From Brachyspira innocens ATCC 29796 (lineage in GTDB: Bacteria; Spirochaetota; Brachyspiria; Brachyspirales; Brachyspiraceae), in assembly GCF_000384655.1 (NCBI RefSeq), contig NZ_ARQI01000127.1:28575-92574 (forward strand): a DNA stretch of 64,000 bases, given 5' to 3'. A program made the translations under genes and the position numbers. Below, one piece after another: positions 8,531-18,251 of the stretch. Each line of letters begins with the position of its first letter. Within the stretch, counting starts at the first letter, position 1. The notes under the pieces are model-generated. The model saw only the letters and a program-made list of their open reading frames with translations, ran no database searches and had not been told where the DNA came from.

Positions 8531-9244
8531 TTAGTTTAAAAAATCTGGAGGGTATTTTTTTACTCTTTCCTTGAATAAAAACTCTATTAGTTTTCTAGTA
8601 CGTGTCAATAAAAAATATGACCATAACTCTATAGAGCTTTGTCCTATTGTATAAGTATTTATTTCATCAACTGGTATTTGTATAGTCTTGGTGGTATTGT
8701 AGCTTAAATTTATTTTTAATTCTGCTTCATAATATTGACCATTTATATTAAATTGAGGAAGCATGTCATGAACTACGCAGTTTCTTACAGATTGAAGTGT
8801 TTTAGCCAAATTATATTCATTTTTTGGAAGCATTCTGTAATTATTAACTATAGATATCAGCATTCCTATATTGCATTGTGCCAAGTCTTCTATATTTGTT
8901 ATTTTTTCTTCATACTTCTTTCCATTATTAAATTTCTGTATAGAAATAAATCCATTTTCTTCTATTTTTTCTTCTAAAAGGATCATAAGTGATTGTTCAA
9001 ACATACTTCCAACAAGTGTGCAGCTTGCTTCAAAGTATCCGAAATAATAATTTTGATGAACTTGATAAAGAAGTTTAAGCATATGTTCAATTCTTTTGTT
9101 ATTTATCTGACCTACATGCATTCTCTGATATTTCAGAGCTTTTCTTCTAAGTTCTGCTTTTTCCAAAAAATCATCATTGTATCTTTCTTTTAGGCTTAAT
9201 TTAGGCTGTTTTATTTTTTTATTTTCATTTGTATTATCGCTCAT
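8531..9244 (-). CDS. uncharacterised protein with HEPN-like RX4H motif
   Basis: 237 residues, no signal peptide or membrane segment. The N-terminal 45 residues are highly charged. Residues 50-165 are helical and hydrophobic (GSMFEQSLMILLEEKI) and end in LQSVRNCVVHDMLP: R154-N155 and H159 fit the RNxxxH pattern of HEPN ribonucleases, and the preceding helix with a conserved-looking E/Q suits the HEPN four-helix bundle. The C-terminal part is beta/helical and unassigned. No nucleotidyltransferase partner is adjacent. I do not recognise a named family; HEPN assignment rests on one motif plus helix pattern. It is transcribed divergently from the lol genes. Confidence 0.5.
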   Translation of the reverse strand: MSDNTNENKKIKQPKLSLKERYNDDFLEKAELRRKALKYQRMHVGQINNKRIEHMLKLLYQVHQNYYFGYFEASCTLVGSMFEQSLMILLEEKIEENGFISIQKFNNGKKYEEKITNIEDLAQCNIGMLISIVNNYRMLPKNEYNLAKTLQSVRNCVVHDMLPQFNINGQYYEAELKINLSYNTTKTIQIPVDEINTYTIGQSSIELWSYFLLTRTRKLIEFLFKERVKKYPPDFLN

Positions 9245-9401
9245 AATTTATATCCAAGTTAATTTTTGTATGTATTTTAACATTATTCAAAGTTTATACA
9301 AGTTTTATTATAAAAAATAATTTTTCATACAGTAAGAAAATAGGTTTAAATTTATTATATATAATATATAATATATTAATTATGAAGCACAAGGAGATGT
9401 T

Positions 9402-10712
9402 TTGAGATTAGAGTTAATGCTTGGCGTCAGATATTTAAGAGCCAAAAAAAAATTTTCGTTTGTTTCAGTTATTACAATTATATGTGTTCTTGGTATATTA
9501 GTAGGCGATATGGTAATGATTACTGTGCTTTCTGTTATGAATGGTTTTCAGGACGATATTAGAGATAAAATACTTGGAATGCGTGCCCATATAAATATTA
9601 GTTCTTATAACGATGGGGCTCTCAGTGATTATAAATATGTTGTTGATAATATAATGGACAATAAAGAGATAACCAGTGCATATCCGTATATAGTTATTCC
9701 TTGTATAATGCGTTCTTATAATTTTACTATCTTAATTACTGTAAGAGCATTTGAAGATAATATATTTTCTACTGATAAAGATTTCATAAAATATTTTAAT
9801 TTTGTTGAAGGCAATAACAAAGATATGAAAACTAATGAGGCATTAATAGGTTCAGAAATGGCAAAAGATTATGCCTTATCAGTTGGAGATACTATAGATA
9901 TAATCTCTGCTTCGGGCAGTTTTGATAGAGGATTTAAACCTCAAAAAACAACTTTTACAATTAAGGGGGTGTATAAAACAGGATATTATGAATATGATAG
10001 CAGAATGGTTATAGTACCGCTTTCTGCAGGTCAGTCTATGGTTGGCTATAATAATGCTGTTACTGGTGTGGCAGTTAAGGTAAAAAATTTTTTTGATGCT
10101 GATAAAGTAGCCAAACAAATAGACAGTGATTTAAAAGAGTTTTATAATGTTATGCCTTGGATGCTTTTTGACAGGAATTTCTTTCAGGCACTTCATACTG
10201 AAAAATTGATGCTTGCTTTGATCCTTTCTTTTATAATATTAATAGCCGCTTTAAATATTGCTTCAAGCCAGATAATATTTGTAAAAGATAAAAGGCGTGA
10301 TATTGCTATAATAAAGACATTAGGTTTGAGACCTTCAAATGTTGCTAAAGTTTTCTTTTTGGAAGGGGCTATAATAGGTGTAATAGGTACGGTGCTTGGT
10401 GTGATATTCGGTGTACTTCTTGCCAATTATGTAAATGAGGCTTTGGAGGGTATAAGAATAATACTGCAGGTTATAGTTAATATTATTTGGTTTATACCGT
10501 CAGCTATTAGCCCTAATATATCAATACCTATAGTTCCAGACTTTTTCCCTTCAGATATATACTATGTAAGCGGCGGTCTTCCTTCTATAATACATGCTTC
10601 TCAGGTTATAATGGTAGCTTGTATTTCATTTTTACTTTCAGTATTATTTGCTATAATACCTGCTTATATCGCAAGCAGATATAAACCTGCGGAGGTACTA
10701 AGGTATGAGTGA
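9402..10712 (+). CDS. LolC/LolE-family lipoprotein-export ABC permease
   Basis: 436 residues starting at a TTG preceded by AAGGAG five bases upstream (no better ATG). The start MRLELMLGVRYLRAKKKFSFVSVITIICVLGILVGDMVMITVLSVMNGFQ is diagnostic of LolC/E permeases: a short cytoplasmic segment, then the first membrane helix. A large periplasmic MacB-like domain (about 45-265) follows, then three helices (about 268-290, 315-345 and 405-430) around the FtsX-like domain. It would extract lipoproteins from the inner membrane for transfer to the outer membrane. Only one LolC/E gene is seen, so the permease may be a homodimer (LolF-like). It overlaps the ATPase gene by eight bases. Confidence 0.9.
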   Translation: MRLELMLGVRYLRAKKKFSFVSVITIICVLGILVGDMVMITVLSVMNGFQDDIRDKILGMRAHINISSYNDGALSDYKYVVDNIMDNKEITSAYPYIVIPCIMRSYNFTILITVRAFEDNIFSTDKDFIKYFNFVEGNNKDMKTNEALIGSEMAKDYALSVGDTIDIISASGSFDRGFKPQKTTFTIKGVYKTGYYEYDSRMVIVPLSAGQSMVGYNNAVTGVAVKVKNFFDADKVAKQIDSDLKEFYNVMPWMLFDRNFFQALHTEKLMLALILSFIILIAALNIASSQIIFVKDKRRDIAIIKTLGLRPSNVAKVFFLEGAIIGVIGTVLGVIFGVLLANYVNEALEGIRIILQVIVNIIWFIPSAISPNISIPIVPDFFPSDIYYVSGGLPSIIHASQVIMVACISFLLSVLFAIIPAYIASRYKPAEVLRYE

Positions 10713-11385
10713 TGTTATAATTAGTATAGAAAACTTAAAAAAAACTTATGTTGGTCCTCCTAAAGTTGAGGTATTAAAGTCATTGAATCTTAAAGTATAT
10801 AAGAATGAAATACTTGCTATAACAGGAGAGTCTGGAAGCGGAAAAACTACGCTTTTAAATTTAATAGGCGGAATAGACAATATAACAGACGGTATTATAA
10901 ATATAGCTGGAAATAACATAGGAAAAATGAATGAAGGTCAGCTTGCTCATTTTAGAAATAGTTCACTTGGATATGTGTTTCAGTTTCATAATCTGCTTGG
11001 AGAGTTTAGTGCTGTAGAAAATGTTATGATACCTTCTTTAATGCTTAAATATAACAAAAAAGAAGCCAAACAAAAGGCTGAATATTTACTTGAAACAGTT
11101 GGATTAAAAGATAGAATGGATCATCGAATAGGGGAGCTTTCTGGAGGAGAGGCTCAGAGAGTTGCTATAGCTAGGGCATTAATAAATAAACCAAGTGTTG
11201 TATTAGCTGATGAGCCTACAGGAAATTTAGATAAAAAAAATGCTGAGCTTGTAAGAGAGCTTTTATGGAATATGACCAAACAGAGTAATGCTTCTTTAAT
11301 AATTGTTACTCATTCAGTATCTATAGCCAATATGGCTGATAGAAAACTGCGTTTGGAGTATGGTGAAAATTTAATAGAATATTAA
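10705..11385 (+). CDS. lolD: LolD-type ABC transporter ATP-binding protein
   Basis: 226 residues, a stand-alone nucleotide-binding subunit of the MacB/LolD group. Walker A is GESGSGKTTLLNLIGGID, the Q-loop lies in YVFQFHNLLGEFSAVENV, the ABC signature is LSGGEAQRVAIARAL, Walker B is VVLADEPTGNLD and the switch His is in IIVTHS. FHNLLGEFSAVENVMIP is typical of LolD. The start codon sits inside the end of the permease gene behind GGAGG, so the two are translationally coupled and form the LolCDE-like complex that powers lipoprotein release. Confidence 0.93.
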   Translation: MSDVIISIENLKKTYVGPPKVEVLKSLNLKVYKNEILAITGESGSGKTTLLNLIGGIDNITDGIINIAGNNIGKMNEGQLAHFRNSSLGYVFQFHNLLGEFSAVENVMIPSLMLKYNKKEAKQKAEYLLETVGLKDRMDHRIGELSGGEAQRVAIARALINKPSVVLADEPTGNLDKKNAELVRELLWNMTKQSNASLIIVTHSVSIANMADRKLRLEYGENLIEY

Positions 11386-11428
11386 TCATTAAGAAAATTA
11401 CAAAATATTAAAAATAGGATATTAGTTT

Positions 11429-13384
11429 ATGTTAATAAAAAAAGTAAAAGAATTTTTTAAAAAGGATAATAGACCATTTGATTATGGTGCTGTTACTGAA
11501 GAGCATAGAAAAAAATATTATTCTAATCCTGAAAAACATCCTTATAGAAGAATGTTTTCTTACGCTATGAGGCATAAAAAATTATTTATACCTTCTTTTG
11601 TTTTAAGTGTTGGTTATACAATAATAAATATACTTCCTCCGTTTTTCGGACAAATGGCGATAGCTATAACAGGAGGAAAAAGAGTTGATATTTTGGATAA
11701 AATACCATTTGTTGCGGATTTAACGGCTAAATTTAGTAATATAAATACAAAAGATTTGGCACAGCAGTTTTTAACTACTGACTCTATTGCAAATCCTGTT
11801 ATAATAGCACAGTTTACATTTATTATTATAATAGGATTTATTTATGTTTTATTTAGAGTAGGTTTTGACTATGTAAAGACTTTTCTTTTTGCTTTCACTG
11901 CTCAGGAAATAGGAAAAGATGTACGTGCTGATATGATGAAAGGTCTTCTTAATACTGACATAGCATATTTTAAACAGGAAAAAGAAGGTGATTTAATGAG
12001 CAGAGTTATTAATGAATCTGGTACGATAGAAAGTTTTTTATCTGGTACATTGCCTAATATGATAACTGTGCCTTTAACTTTAATACTTACATTATGTATG
12101 CTTTTGATATTAAATGTAAAACTTACTATAGCCTGTTTTGTGGCAGCACCTTTGATAGCTTTGGGTATAGACAAGGTTTCAAAACTAATAAGAACAAGAG
12201 TTACAGCACAGCAGAATTTTTTGGGAAGTACAACTTCTATTATTCAGGAAGATATAAGGGGAATAGAGGTTATAAAAATATTTTCTAAAGAGGATGCCGA
12301 AGTTTCAAGATATAAAACTTTATACAGTGAGCTTATTAATTTAATGAGAAAAATTAGTTTGCTTACTTCATTAAATAGACCTATGACAGAACTTGTAATG
12401 ATAGTCGCTATGCTTATAATACTTGCTTACGGTGGATTTTTGATATTTAAAGGGGAAATGCCTTTTGAGTTTTTATGGGGATTTTTGCTTTATATGCTTA
12501 ATATATCTACTCCTGTAAGGGATTTATCTGGTATAATTATAAATTTGCAAATGACTAAAATGATAGCTATGAGAGTTTTTGAAATTATAGATTTACCTGC
12601 AGAAAATGTTAATGATCCTACTAAAAAACAGATGAAACCTATAGAACATTCTATTACTTTTGAAAATGTAAATTTTGAATATCCTAGAAGAAGTGATGCA
12701 AAACCTTTTCATTTGGGACCTATTAGTTTTAATGTGAAGAAAGGAGATGTGGTTGCTTTTGTGGGTAATTCTGGAGGCGGTAAAACTACACTTATAAGTT
12801 TAATACCTAAATTATTTACTCCAAGCAGCGGAGTTATAAGATTTGATGGTATTGATATAAATGAATTAAATACTAGAAGTGTAAGAAATCAGATAGGCGT
12901 TGTATCACAGGAAAATATTTTATTTTACGGCACTGTAAGAGAAAATATTCTGTATGCTAATCCTGATGCTACCGATGATGATTTAGTGAGAGCAGCAAAA
13001 ATAGCACATGCTGATGAGTTTATTCTTAAACTTCCTAATGGTTATGATACACATATAGGTCCTAGAGGTGTAATGTTATCTGGAGGTCAGCGTCAGCGTA
13101 TAGCTTTGGCAAGAGCAGTAGTAAAAAAACCTTCTATACTTATACTTGATGAAGCTACTAGTGCATTAGATACAGAGAGTGAAATGTATGTTCAGAAAGC
13201 TTTAAATGAGATTATTAATCTTCAAACTACATTTGTTATAGCACACAGACTTTCTACTATAAAAAACGCTACTTATATATGTGTTGTTGAAAATGGTAAA
13301 ATAATAGAGTCTGGAACACATGAAGAATTAATGAAAAGAGGCGGTAAGTATCAGTATTTATATTCTTTACAGTTTAGAGAATAG
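11429..13384 (+). CDS. MsbA-like ABC exporter (fused permease/ATPase)
   Basis: 651 residues, a half-transporter. A cytoplasmic N-terminal extension of about 45 residues (RPFDYGAVTEEHRKKYYSNPEKHPYRR) precedes a type I exporter membrane domain with six helices (about 50-370) and a nucleotide-binding domain (about 405-650): Walker A GNSGGGKTT, signature LSGGQRQRIALARAV, Walker B ILILDEATSALD, switch AHRLSTI. It acts as a homodimer exporting a lipid, glycan or peptide. Its position 43 bases after lolD and 27 bases before rhamnose genes suggests a role in the cell envelope, perhaps lipid A or glycolipid flipping; substrate is inference. The second Gly in GGGK is unusual but tolerated. Confidence 0.88.
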   Translation: MLIKKVKEFFKKDNRPFDYGAVTEEHRKKYYSNPEKHPYRRMFSYAMRHKKLFIPSFVLSVGYTIINILPPFFGQMAIAITGGKRVDILDKIPFVADLTAKFSNINTKDLAQQFLTTDSIANPVIIAQFTFIIIIGFIYVLFRVGFDYVKTFLFAFTAQEIGKDVRADMMKGLLNTDIAYFKQEKEGDLMSRVINESGTIESFLSGTLPNMITVPLTLILTLCMLLILNVKLTIACFVAAPLIALGIDKVSKLIRTRVTAQQNFLGSTTSIIQEDIRGIEVIKIFSKEDAEVSRYKTLYSELINLMRKISLLTSLNRPMTELVMIVAMLIILAYGGFLIFKGEMPFEFLWGFLLYMLNISTPVRDLSGIIINLQMTKMIAMRVFEIIDLPAENVNDPTKKQMKPIEHSITFENVNFEYPRRSDAKPFHLGPISFNVKKGDVVAFVGNSGGGKTTLISLIPKLFTPSSGVIRFDGIDINELNTRSVRNQIGVVSQENILFYGTVRENILYANPDATDDDLVRAAKIAHADEFILKLPNGYDTHIGPRGVMLSGGQRQRIALARAVVKKPSILILDEATSALDTESEMYVQKALNEIINLQTTFVIAHRLSTIKNATYICVVENGKIIESGTHEELMKRGGKYQYLYSLQFRE

Positions 13385-13411
13385 TTTTATTAATATTAAA
13401 AAGAGTTTGAA

Positions 13412-13990
13412 ATGCCATTTATTTTTGAAAAATTAGATATAGAGGGGCTTTTTATAGCAGAGCCTAGAGTTTTTGGAGACAGCAGGGGATATTTTTTAGA
13501 AACTTATAGCGAAAAAGATTTTTTTGAAGCTGGTATTAATGAAAAATTTGTTCAGGATAATCAGTCAAAATCTACTAAAAATGTATTAAGAGGACTTCAT
13601 TATCAGAAAAAATTCTGTCAGGCTAAATTGGTTAGAGTTTTGGAAGGCGAAGTATTTGATATTGCAGTAGATTTAAGAAATGATTCTACTACTTTTGGAA
13701 AATATTATGGAGTATTACTTACAGAAGAAAATAAAAAACAATTTTTTATTCCAAAGGGGTTTGCTCATGGTTTTATTGTTTTAAGTGAAACAGCAGTTTT
13801 TGCATATAAGTGTTCTGATTTTTATCACCCCGAAGATGAGGGCGGTATAATTTATAATGATAAAACTATTAATATAGACTGGACTTGTGATATTAATAAT
13901 CTAATTGTTTCTGATAAGGATTTAAAATTGCCAAAGTTTGATAAAAATAAAAAATATTTCTCATTAGACGGTACTTGGATTGGAGAATAA
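13412..13990 (+). CDS. rfbC: dTDP-4-dehydrorhamnose 3,5-epimerase
   Basis: 192 residues, normal for RmlC/RfbC. Motifs include EPRVFGDSRGYFLETYSEKDF, FVQDNQSKSTKNVLRGLHYQ (with the catalytic His in GLHYQ), KLVRVLEGEVFDIAVDLR and FFIPKGFAHGFIVLSE (cupin strands). It epimerises C3 and C5 of dTDP-4-keto-6-deoxyglucose in dTDP-L-rhamnose synthesis. It opens a four-gene block rfbC-rfbD-rfbA-rfbB that covers the whole pathway, so rhamnose is evidently made for a surface glycan. Its ribosome binding site is weak (GAGTTTGAA). Confidence 0.95.
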   Translation: MPFIFEKLDIEGLFIAEPRVFGDSRGYFLETYSEKDFFEAGINEKFVQDNQSKSTKNVLRGLHYQKKFCQAKLVRVLEGEVFDIAVDLRNDSTTFGKYYGVLLTEENKKQFFIPKGFAHGFIVLSETAVFAYKCSDFYHPEDEGGIIYNDKTINIDWTCDINNLIVSDKDLKLPKFDKNKKYFSLDGTWIGE

Positions 13991-13995
13991 TTTTT

Positions 13996-14853
13996 ATGAT
14001 TTGGATTATTGGTAAAAATGGAATGCTTGCTAATGATATAATTAATGTATTTAATAAAAATAATACAGAATACATAGCAACAGCTTCAGATATAGATATT
14101 ACGAATATAGATATACTTAATGATTTTGTAAAAGATAAAAATATCAAAACTATTATTAATTGTTCTGCTTATACAAAGGTTGATTTAGCAGAAGATGAAA
14201 AGGATATTTGTTATAAAGTTAATGGTGATGGCGTTAAAAATATATCTGAAATAGCATCAAATATTAAAGCTGATTTAATTCATTTTTCTACTGATTATGT
14301 ATTTGATGGCGAAGCTAATAAACCATACACAGAGGAAGATAAAACTAATCCTATTAATGTTTATGGTAAAAGTAAACTTGAAGGTGAAAAATATGCATTA
14401 TCATTAGAAAATTCTATTGTCATTAGAATATCTTGGCTTTATGGTATATATGGAAAAAACTTTGTATATACTATGATAAATTTGATGAACAGTAAAGATA
14501 GTATAAAAGTAGTTAATGATCAATTCGGTTCTCCAACACATACATTAGATGTAGCTTATACAGTTTTTGATATAATAAATAAAAAGAATTTTGATTATGG
14601 ACTTTATCATTATACTAATGATGGTAATATTTCTTGGTATGATTTTGCAAAGGCTATATATAAAAAAGGAAAAGAGTTTAATATTATAAGTAATGACTGC
14701 ATAGTAAATCAGTGTAATAGTGAAGAATATCCTACCAAAGCACAAAGACCAAAATATAGTGTTTTATCTATAGAAAAAATTAGAAAATATGCTAAAATAT
14801 ATGATTATGAGTATAGCTTAAATAAATTTTTTGATATATATAAAAATAAATAG
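13996..14853 (+). CDS. rfbD: dTDP-4-dehydrorhamnose reductase
   Basis: 285 residues of an extended SDR. I place the start at the ATG at 13996 behind GGAGA; the longer frame from 13975 would add seven residues that lie inside rfb[16 protein letters not shown] is the NAD(P)-binding GxxGxxA-type segment, [14 protein letters not shown] and [39 protein letters not shown] carry the family-specific FDG and YxxxK active site. It reduces the 4-keto group to give dTDP-L-rhamnose, the last step of the pathway. Confidence 0.95.
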   Translation: MIWIIGKNGMLANDIINVFNKNNTEYIATASDIDITNIDILNDFVKDKNIKTIINCSAYTKVDLAEDEKDICYKVNGDGVKNISEIASNIKADLIHFSTDYVFDGEANKPYTEEDKTNPINVYGKSKLEGEKYALSLENSIVIRISWLYGIYGKNFVYTMINLMNSKDSIKVVNDQFGSPTHTLDVAYTVFDIINKKNFDYGLYHYTNDGNISWYDFAKAIYKKGKEFNIISNDCIVNQCNSEEYPTKAQRPKYSVLSIEKIRKYAKIYDYEYSLNKFFDIYKNK

Positions 14854-14867
14854 TTATTGGAGTTTTT

Positions 14868-15731
14868 ATGAAAGGAATAGTGTTAGCGGGAGGAAGCGGT
14901 ACAAGGCTTTATCCTATGACAAATGTTATATCAAAACAGTTATTACCTGTATATGATAAGCCTATGATATATTATCCTTTATCTGTTTTGATGCTTGCTG
15001 GAATTAGGGATATACTTGTAATTTCAACTGAAAACGATACGCCTCTTTTCAAAAGATTATTACAGGACGGCAGTCAATGGGGTATTAATATAGAATATGC
15101 TATACAAAAGGAACCTAATGGACTTGCTGAGGCATTTATTATAGGTAAATATTTTATATCTAAAGATAATGTTTCTATGATACTTGGAGATAATATATTT
15201 TTTGGACAAAGTTTTACTCATATATTAGAAAGAAGTTCTAAAATTAATGATGGAGCTGTTATATTTGCTTATAGAGTTAAAGATCCAGAACGTTTTGGTA
15301 TTGTAGAGATAGATGAAAATAATAATGCTATTTCAATAGAAGAAAAACCTAAAAATCCAAAATCGCCTTATGCTGTTACAGGCCTTTATTTTTATGATAA
15401 TGATGTAATTAATATAGCTAAAAATATAAAACCATCTTCCAGAGGAGAATTAGAGATAACTGATGTTAATAAAGTTTATTTAGAAAATAAGAAATTAAAA
15501 GTTGAGGTATTAGGAAGAGGATTTGCTTGGCTTGATACTGGTACTAGAGATAGTTTATTAAGAGCTTCTGAGTTTGTTTCATCAGTTGAAAATGTTGAAG
15601 GTATGCAGATTGCCTGTCTTGAAGAGATAGCTTATAATAACGAATGGATTAATAAAGAAGATATTGATAAAATTGCTTTTAGATTAAAAAATACAGAATA
15701 TGGAAATTATTTATTTAATTTAATAAAATAG
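14868..15731 (+). CDS. rfbA: glucose-1-phosphate thymidylyltransferase
   Basis: 287 residues, standard for Rml[39 protein letters not shown] contains the nucleotide-binding GGxGTRLxPxT loop and the catalytic Lys; [10 protein letters not shown] and [32 protein letters not shown], and [17 protein letters not shown] are family landmarks. It activates glucose-1-phosphate with dTTP, the first committed step. GGAG lies seven bases before the ATG; it is separated from rfbB by 13 bases. Confidence 0.97.
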   Translation: MKGIVLAGGSGTRLYPMTNVISKQLLPVYDKPMIYYPLSVLMLAGIRDILVISTENDTPLFKRLLQDGSQWGINIEYAIQKEPNGLAEAFIIGKYFISKDNVSMILGDNIFFGQSFTHILERSSKINDGAVIFAYRVKDPERFGIVEIDENNNAISIEEKPKNPKSPYAVTGLYFYDNDVINIAKNIKPSSRGELEITDVNKVYLENKKLKVEVLGRGFAWLDTGTRDSLLRASEFVSSVENVEGMQIACLEEIAYNNEWINKEDIDKIAFRLKNTEYGNYLFNLIK

Positions 15732-15744
15732 TTATGGAGAATGT

Positions 15745-16803
15745 ATGAGAAAGTTTGATACTGTTTTGGTAACTGGCGGATGCGGTTTTATAGGCACTAA
15801 TTTTATTAAATATATTTTTGATAAAACTAATTATAAAATTATCAATATAGATGCCTTAACTTATGCTGGTAATATAAAAAATTTAATAGATATAGAAAAT
15901 AAAGATAGATACTTTTTTGAGAGAGTAAATATTTGTGATGCTAAAAAAGTTAATAGTATATTTGAAAAGTATAAACCAGACTGTATAGTGCATTTTGCAG
16001 CAGAAAGTCATGTTGATCGTTCAATATTCGGTCCTAAAAATTTTATAGATACTAATATTATTGGTACATTTACATTATTAGAAGCTGCACGTAATTTATG
16101 GAAGGATAATTCAGACGGAAAACTTTTTCATCATATAAGTACAGATGAAGTTTACGGTTCATTATCAGATACTGGTTATTTTTATGAAACAACAGCATAT
16201 GATCCTAGAAGCCCTTACTCTGCTTCAAAGGCTTCAAGCGATCATATTGTAAAAGCATATTATCATACTTATAATTTACCTGTTACAATATCTAATTGCA
16301 GCAATAATTACGGACCGTATCAATTCCCTGAAAAATTAATACCGCTTATGATATCAAATATTATTGAAGAAAAAGATTTGCCTGTTTATGGAGATGGTAA
16401 GAATATAAGAGACTGGATATTTGTTGAAGATCATAATAATGCTGTATTTGATATTATACATAATGGCAGAGTAGGTGAGACTTATAATATTGGCGGAGAA
16501 AATGAAATTACCAATATTGATATGGTAAATATTTTATGCGAAAAATTAGCTTATAAAATGAATAAAGATAAAGATTATTATAAAAAGTTAATAAAGTTTG
16601 TGAAAGATAGAGCAGGCCATGACAGGAGATATGCCATTAACTGCGATAAAATAAAAAAAGAATTAGGCTGGCAAAGACAATATGATTTTAATACTGCTAT
16701 CGATATAACTATAGATTGGTATTTAAATAATAAAGAATGGGTATATGATGTCAAAAGCGGCGAATACCAAAAATGGATAGAATTAAATTATTCATCTAAG
16801 TAA
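15745..16803 (+). CDS. rfbB: dTDP-glucose 4,6-dehydratase
   Basis: 352 residues, an extended SDR of normal length. TGGCGFIGTNFIKYI is the NAD+ site, HFAAESHVDRSI and ISTDEVYGSL (with the catalytic Asp-Glu pair after Thr) and YSASKASSDHIVKAY (YxxxK) form the active site; NCSNNYGPYQFPEKLIPLMI and GDGKNIRDWIFVEDHN are typical of RmlB. It converts dTDP-glucose to the 4-keto-6-deoxy intermediate used by RfbC. It completes the rhamnose block and is followed closely by an RgpF-like gene. Confidence 0.97.
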   Translation: MRKFDTVLVTGGCGFIGTNFIKYIFDKTNYKIINIDALTYAGNIKNLIDIENKDRYFFERVNICDAKKVNSIFEKYKPDCIVHFAAESHVDRSIFGPKNFIDTNIIGTFTLLEAARNLWKDNSDGKLFHHISTDEVYGSLSDTGYFYETTAYDPRSPYSASKASSDHIVKAYYHTYNLPVTISNCSNNYGPYQFPEKLIPLMISNIIEEKDLPVYGDGKNIRDWIFVEDHNNAVFDIIHNGRVGETYNIGGENEITNIDMVNILCEKLAYKMNKDKDYYKKLIKFVKDRAGHDRRYAINCDKIKKELGWQRQYDFNTAIDITIDWYLNNKEWVYDVKSGEYQKWIELNYSSK

Positions 16804-16829
16804 AATAATAATATATGTGAGATATGATT

Positions 16830-17807
16830 ATGAAAAAAAGAATAGCTATATTTGCTGGGTATGATAAAGACGGTATAGTAGATGATTATGTTGTTTATTA
16901 TATAAAAGAACTTAAAAAAATAGCAGATATAATTTATGTATCTGATTGCAATATGCTTGATAGTGAATTAGAAAAAATATCTGATTATTGTATACATATA
17001 ATAAATGGCAGGCATGAAGAATATGATTTTGGCTCTTATAAAAGAGGATATTTATACGCTAAAGAAAATAATATATTAAAAAACTATGACTATTTAATAC
17101 TTTGTAATGATTCTTGTTATGGCCCTTTTTTTAATTTCCAAGAAATAGTAGAAAATATGGAAGGTAAAAATACTGATGTTTGGGGTATGTTTAAATTTTT
17201 AAAATGTGAAGGTTATGAAGAGCATTTACAAAGTTATTTTGTTTCAATGAAACAAAAAGTTTTTTTATCAAATTGGTATGAATATTTTATTCGTTCTATA
17301 AAAAAAGAATTGTCTAAAATTGATATTGTAAAAAAATATGAGATAGGTATGAGTGTATTATTCAAAGAACATGGATGCAGTATGTCATCATTTTTAGATT
17401 CTTCTATAAAAGAAAATGAAAATGATTGGAATGATTTAGTTTATACTAATGTGATTAAAACAATTATGTATGGGTTCCCGTTTTTAAAAGTTGGAAGAAT
17501 GAAATATTATTCCATTGATGGATATTATATAGATTATATTAAAAATATTATTAGTTATATTAAGCATTCTTATGATATAAGCCTTATATGCAACAATTTA
17601 AATAGAACAGTAAAAATAAGATATGCTTGTATTTTTAAAAATAATATCTGCTTTGGTAATAAAATATTTAATATAAATGCAGCCTACAATAATATGAGAT
17701 ATAAAATAGTTTTTACTATTTTTAATAAAATGAAAATAACTATTTTTTTACCTAAATCATTAGTTTATAGAAAGAAGAAAGATTTTAATTTTTTATTAGA
17801 TTTATAA
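16830..17807 (+). CDS. RgpF-like rhamnan/polysaccharide synthesis protein
   Basis: 325 residues from the ATG at 16830 (better spaced from GTGAGA than the ATG two codons earlier at 16824). KKRIAIFAGYDKDGIVDDYVVYYIKELKKIAD, a middle SDYCIHIINGRHEEYDFGSYKRGY and LILCNDSCYGPFFNF match the rhamnan synthesis F (RgpF) family, which acts as glycosyltransferase-like enzymes in assembling rhamnose-containing polysaccharides. The link with the dTDP-rhamnose block immediately upstream (20 bases) supports a role in adding rhamnose to an LOS or envelope glycan. The C-terminal 90 residues are lysine-rich and less conserved looking. It converges with the ExbD gene with no gap. Confidence 0.75.
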   Translation: MKKRIAIFAGYDKDGIVDDYVVYYIKELKKIADIIYVSDCNMLDSELEKISDYCIHIINGRHEEYDFGSYKRGYLYAKENNILKNYDYLILCNDSCYGPFFNFQEIVENMEGKNTDVWGMFKFLKCEGYEEHLQSYFVSMKQKVFLSNWYEYFIRSIKKELSKIDIVKKYEIGMSVLFKEHGCSMSSFLDSSIKENENDWNDLVYTNVIKTIMYGFPFLKVGRMKYYSIDGYYIDYIKNIISYIKHSYDISLICNNLNRTVKIRYACIFKNNICFGNKIFNINAAYNNMRYKIVFTIFNKMKITIFLPKSLVYRKKKDFNFLLDL

Positions 17808-18215
17808 TTATTCCTGCTTAGTTTCAGTTGCTATGCTTAATCTTGTAAACCCAGCATTTTTTACACTGTCTATTACTGATATTAAAACCTGAGTTCTTAC
17901 ATCTTCGTCAGAGCGTATTTCTACAGGCTTTTCCAGTTCTCCTTCTGTACTTGCTAATTCTTTAAGGTTATTATCAAGATTTTCTACTTCATATCCGTTG
18001 ATATACTGCTTGCCATCTTTGGATATGCTTATTATTATAGTTTCGTTTTTTTCAGCACCTACAGCTGAAGTAGATTTTGGCAGACTTATCTCTATTTGAG
18101 GAGTTTCTATGATAGTAGTACCCACCATGAAAAATATAAGTAAATTAAATACTATATCTATCATGGGGGTTAAATCTATTCCGCTTTTTATATCAAATCT
18201 TCTTCTGAACTTCAT
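17808..18215 (-). CDS. ExbD/TolR-family biopolymer transport protein
   Basis: 135 residues. A short basic N-terminus (MKFRRRFDIKSGIDLTPMIDIVFNLLIFFMV) contains the single membrane helix with the conserved Asp of the proton path, then a periplasmic domain ending in ISVIDSVKNAGFTRLSIATE as in ExbD/TolR. It normally forms the motor with ExbB/TolQ and energises outer-membrane transport; no ExbB/TolQ gene lies beside it here, so the partner must be elsewhere. It follows the CAP-domain gene by about 36 bases. Confidence 0.9.
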   Translation of the reverse strand: MKFRRRFDIKSGIDLTPMIDIVFNLLIFFMVGTTIIETPQIEISLPKSTSAVGAEKNETIIISISKDGKQYINGYEVENLDNNLKELASTEGELEKPVEIRSDEDVRTQVLISVIDSVKNAGFTRLSIATETKQE

Positions 18216-18251
18216 TTATAATTTTCCGTTTAAAGATATTTATTTGAATAT

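Noticed and set aside
16824..16829. Earlier ATG of the RgpF-like gene
   Set aside because: The ATG at 16830 is better spaced from GTGAGA and gives a usual MKKRIAIF start.
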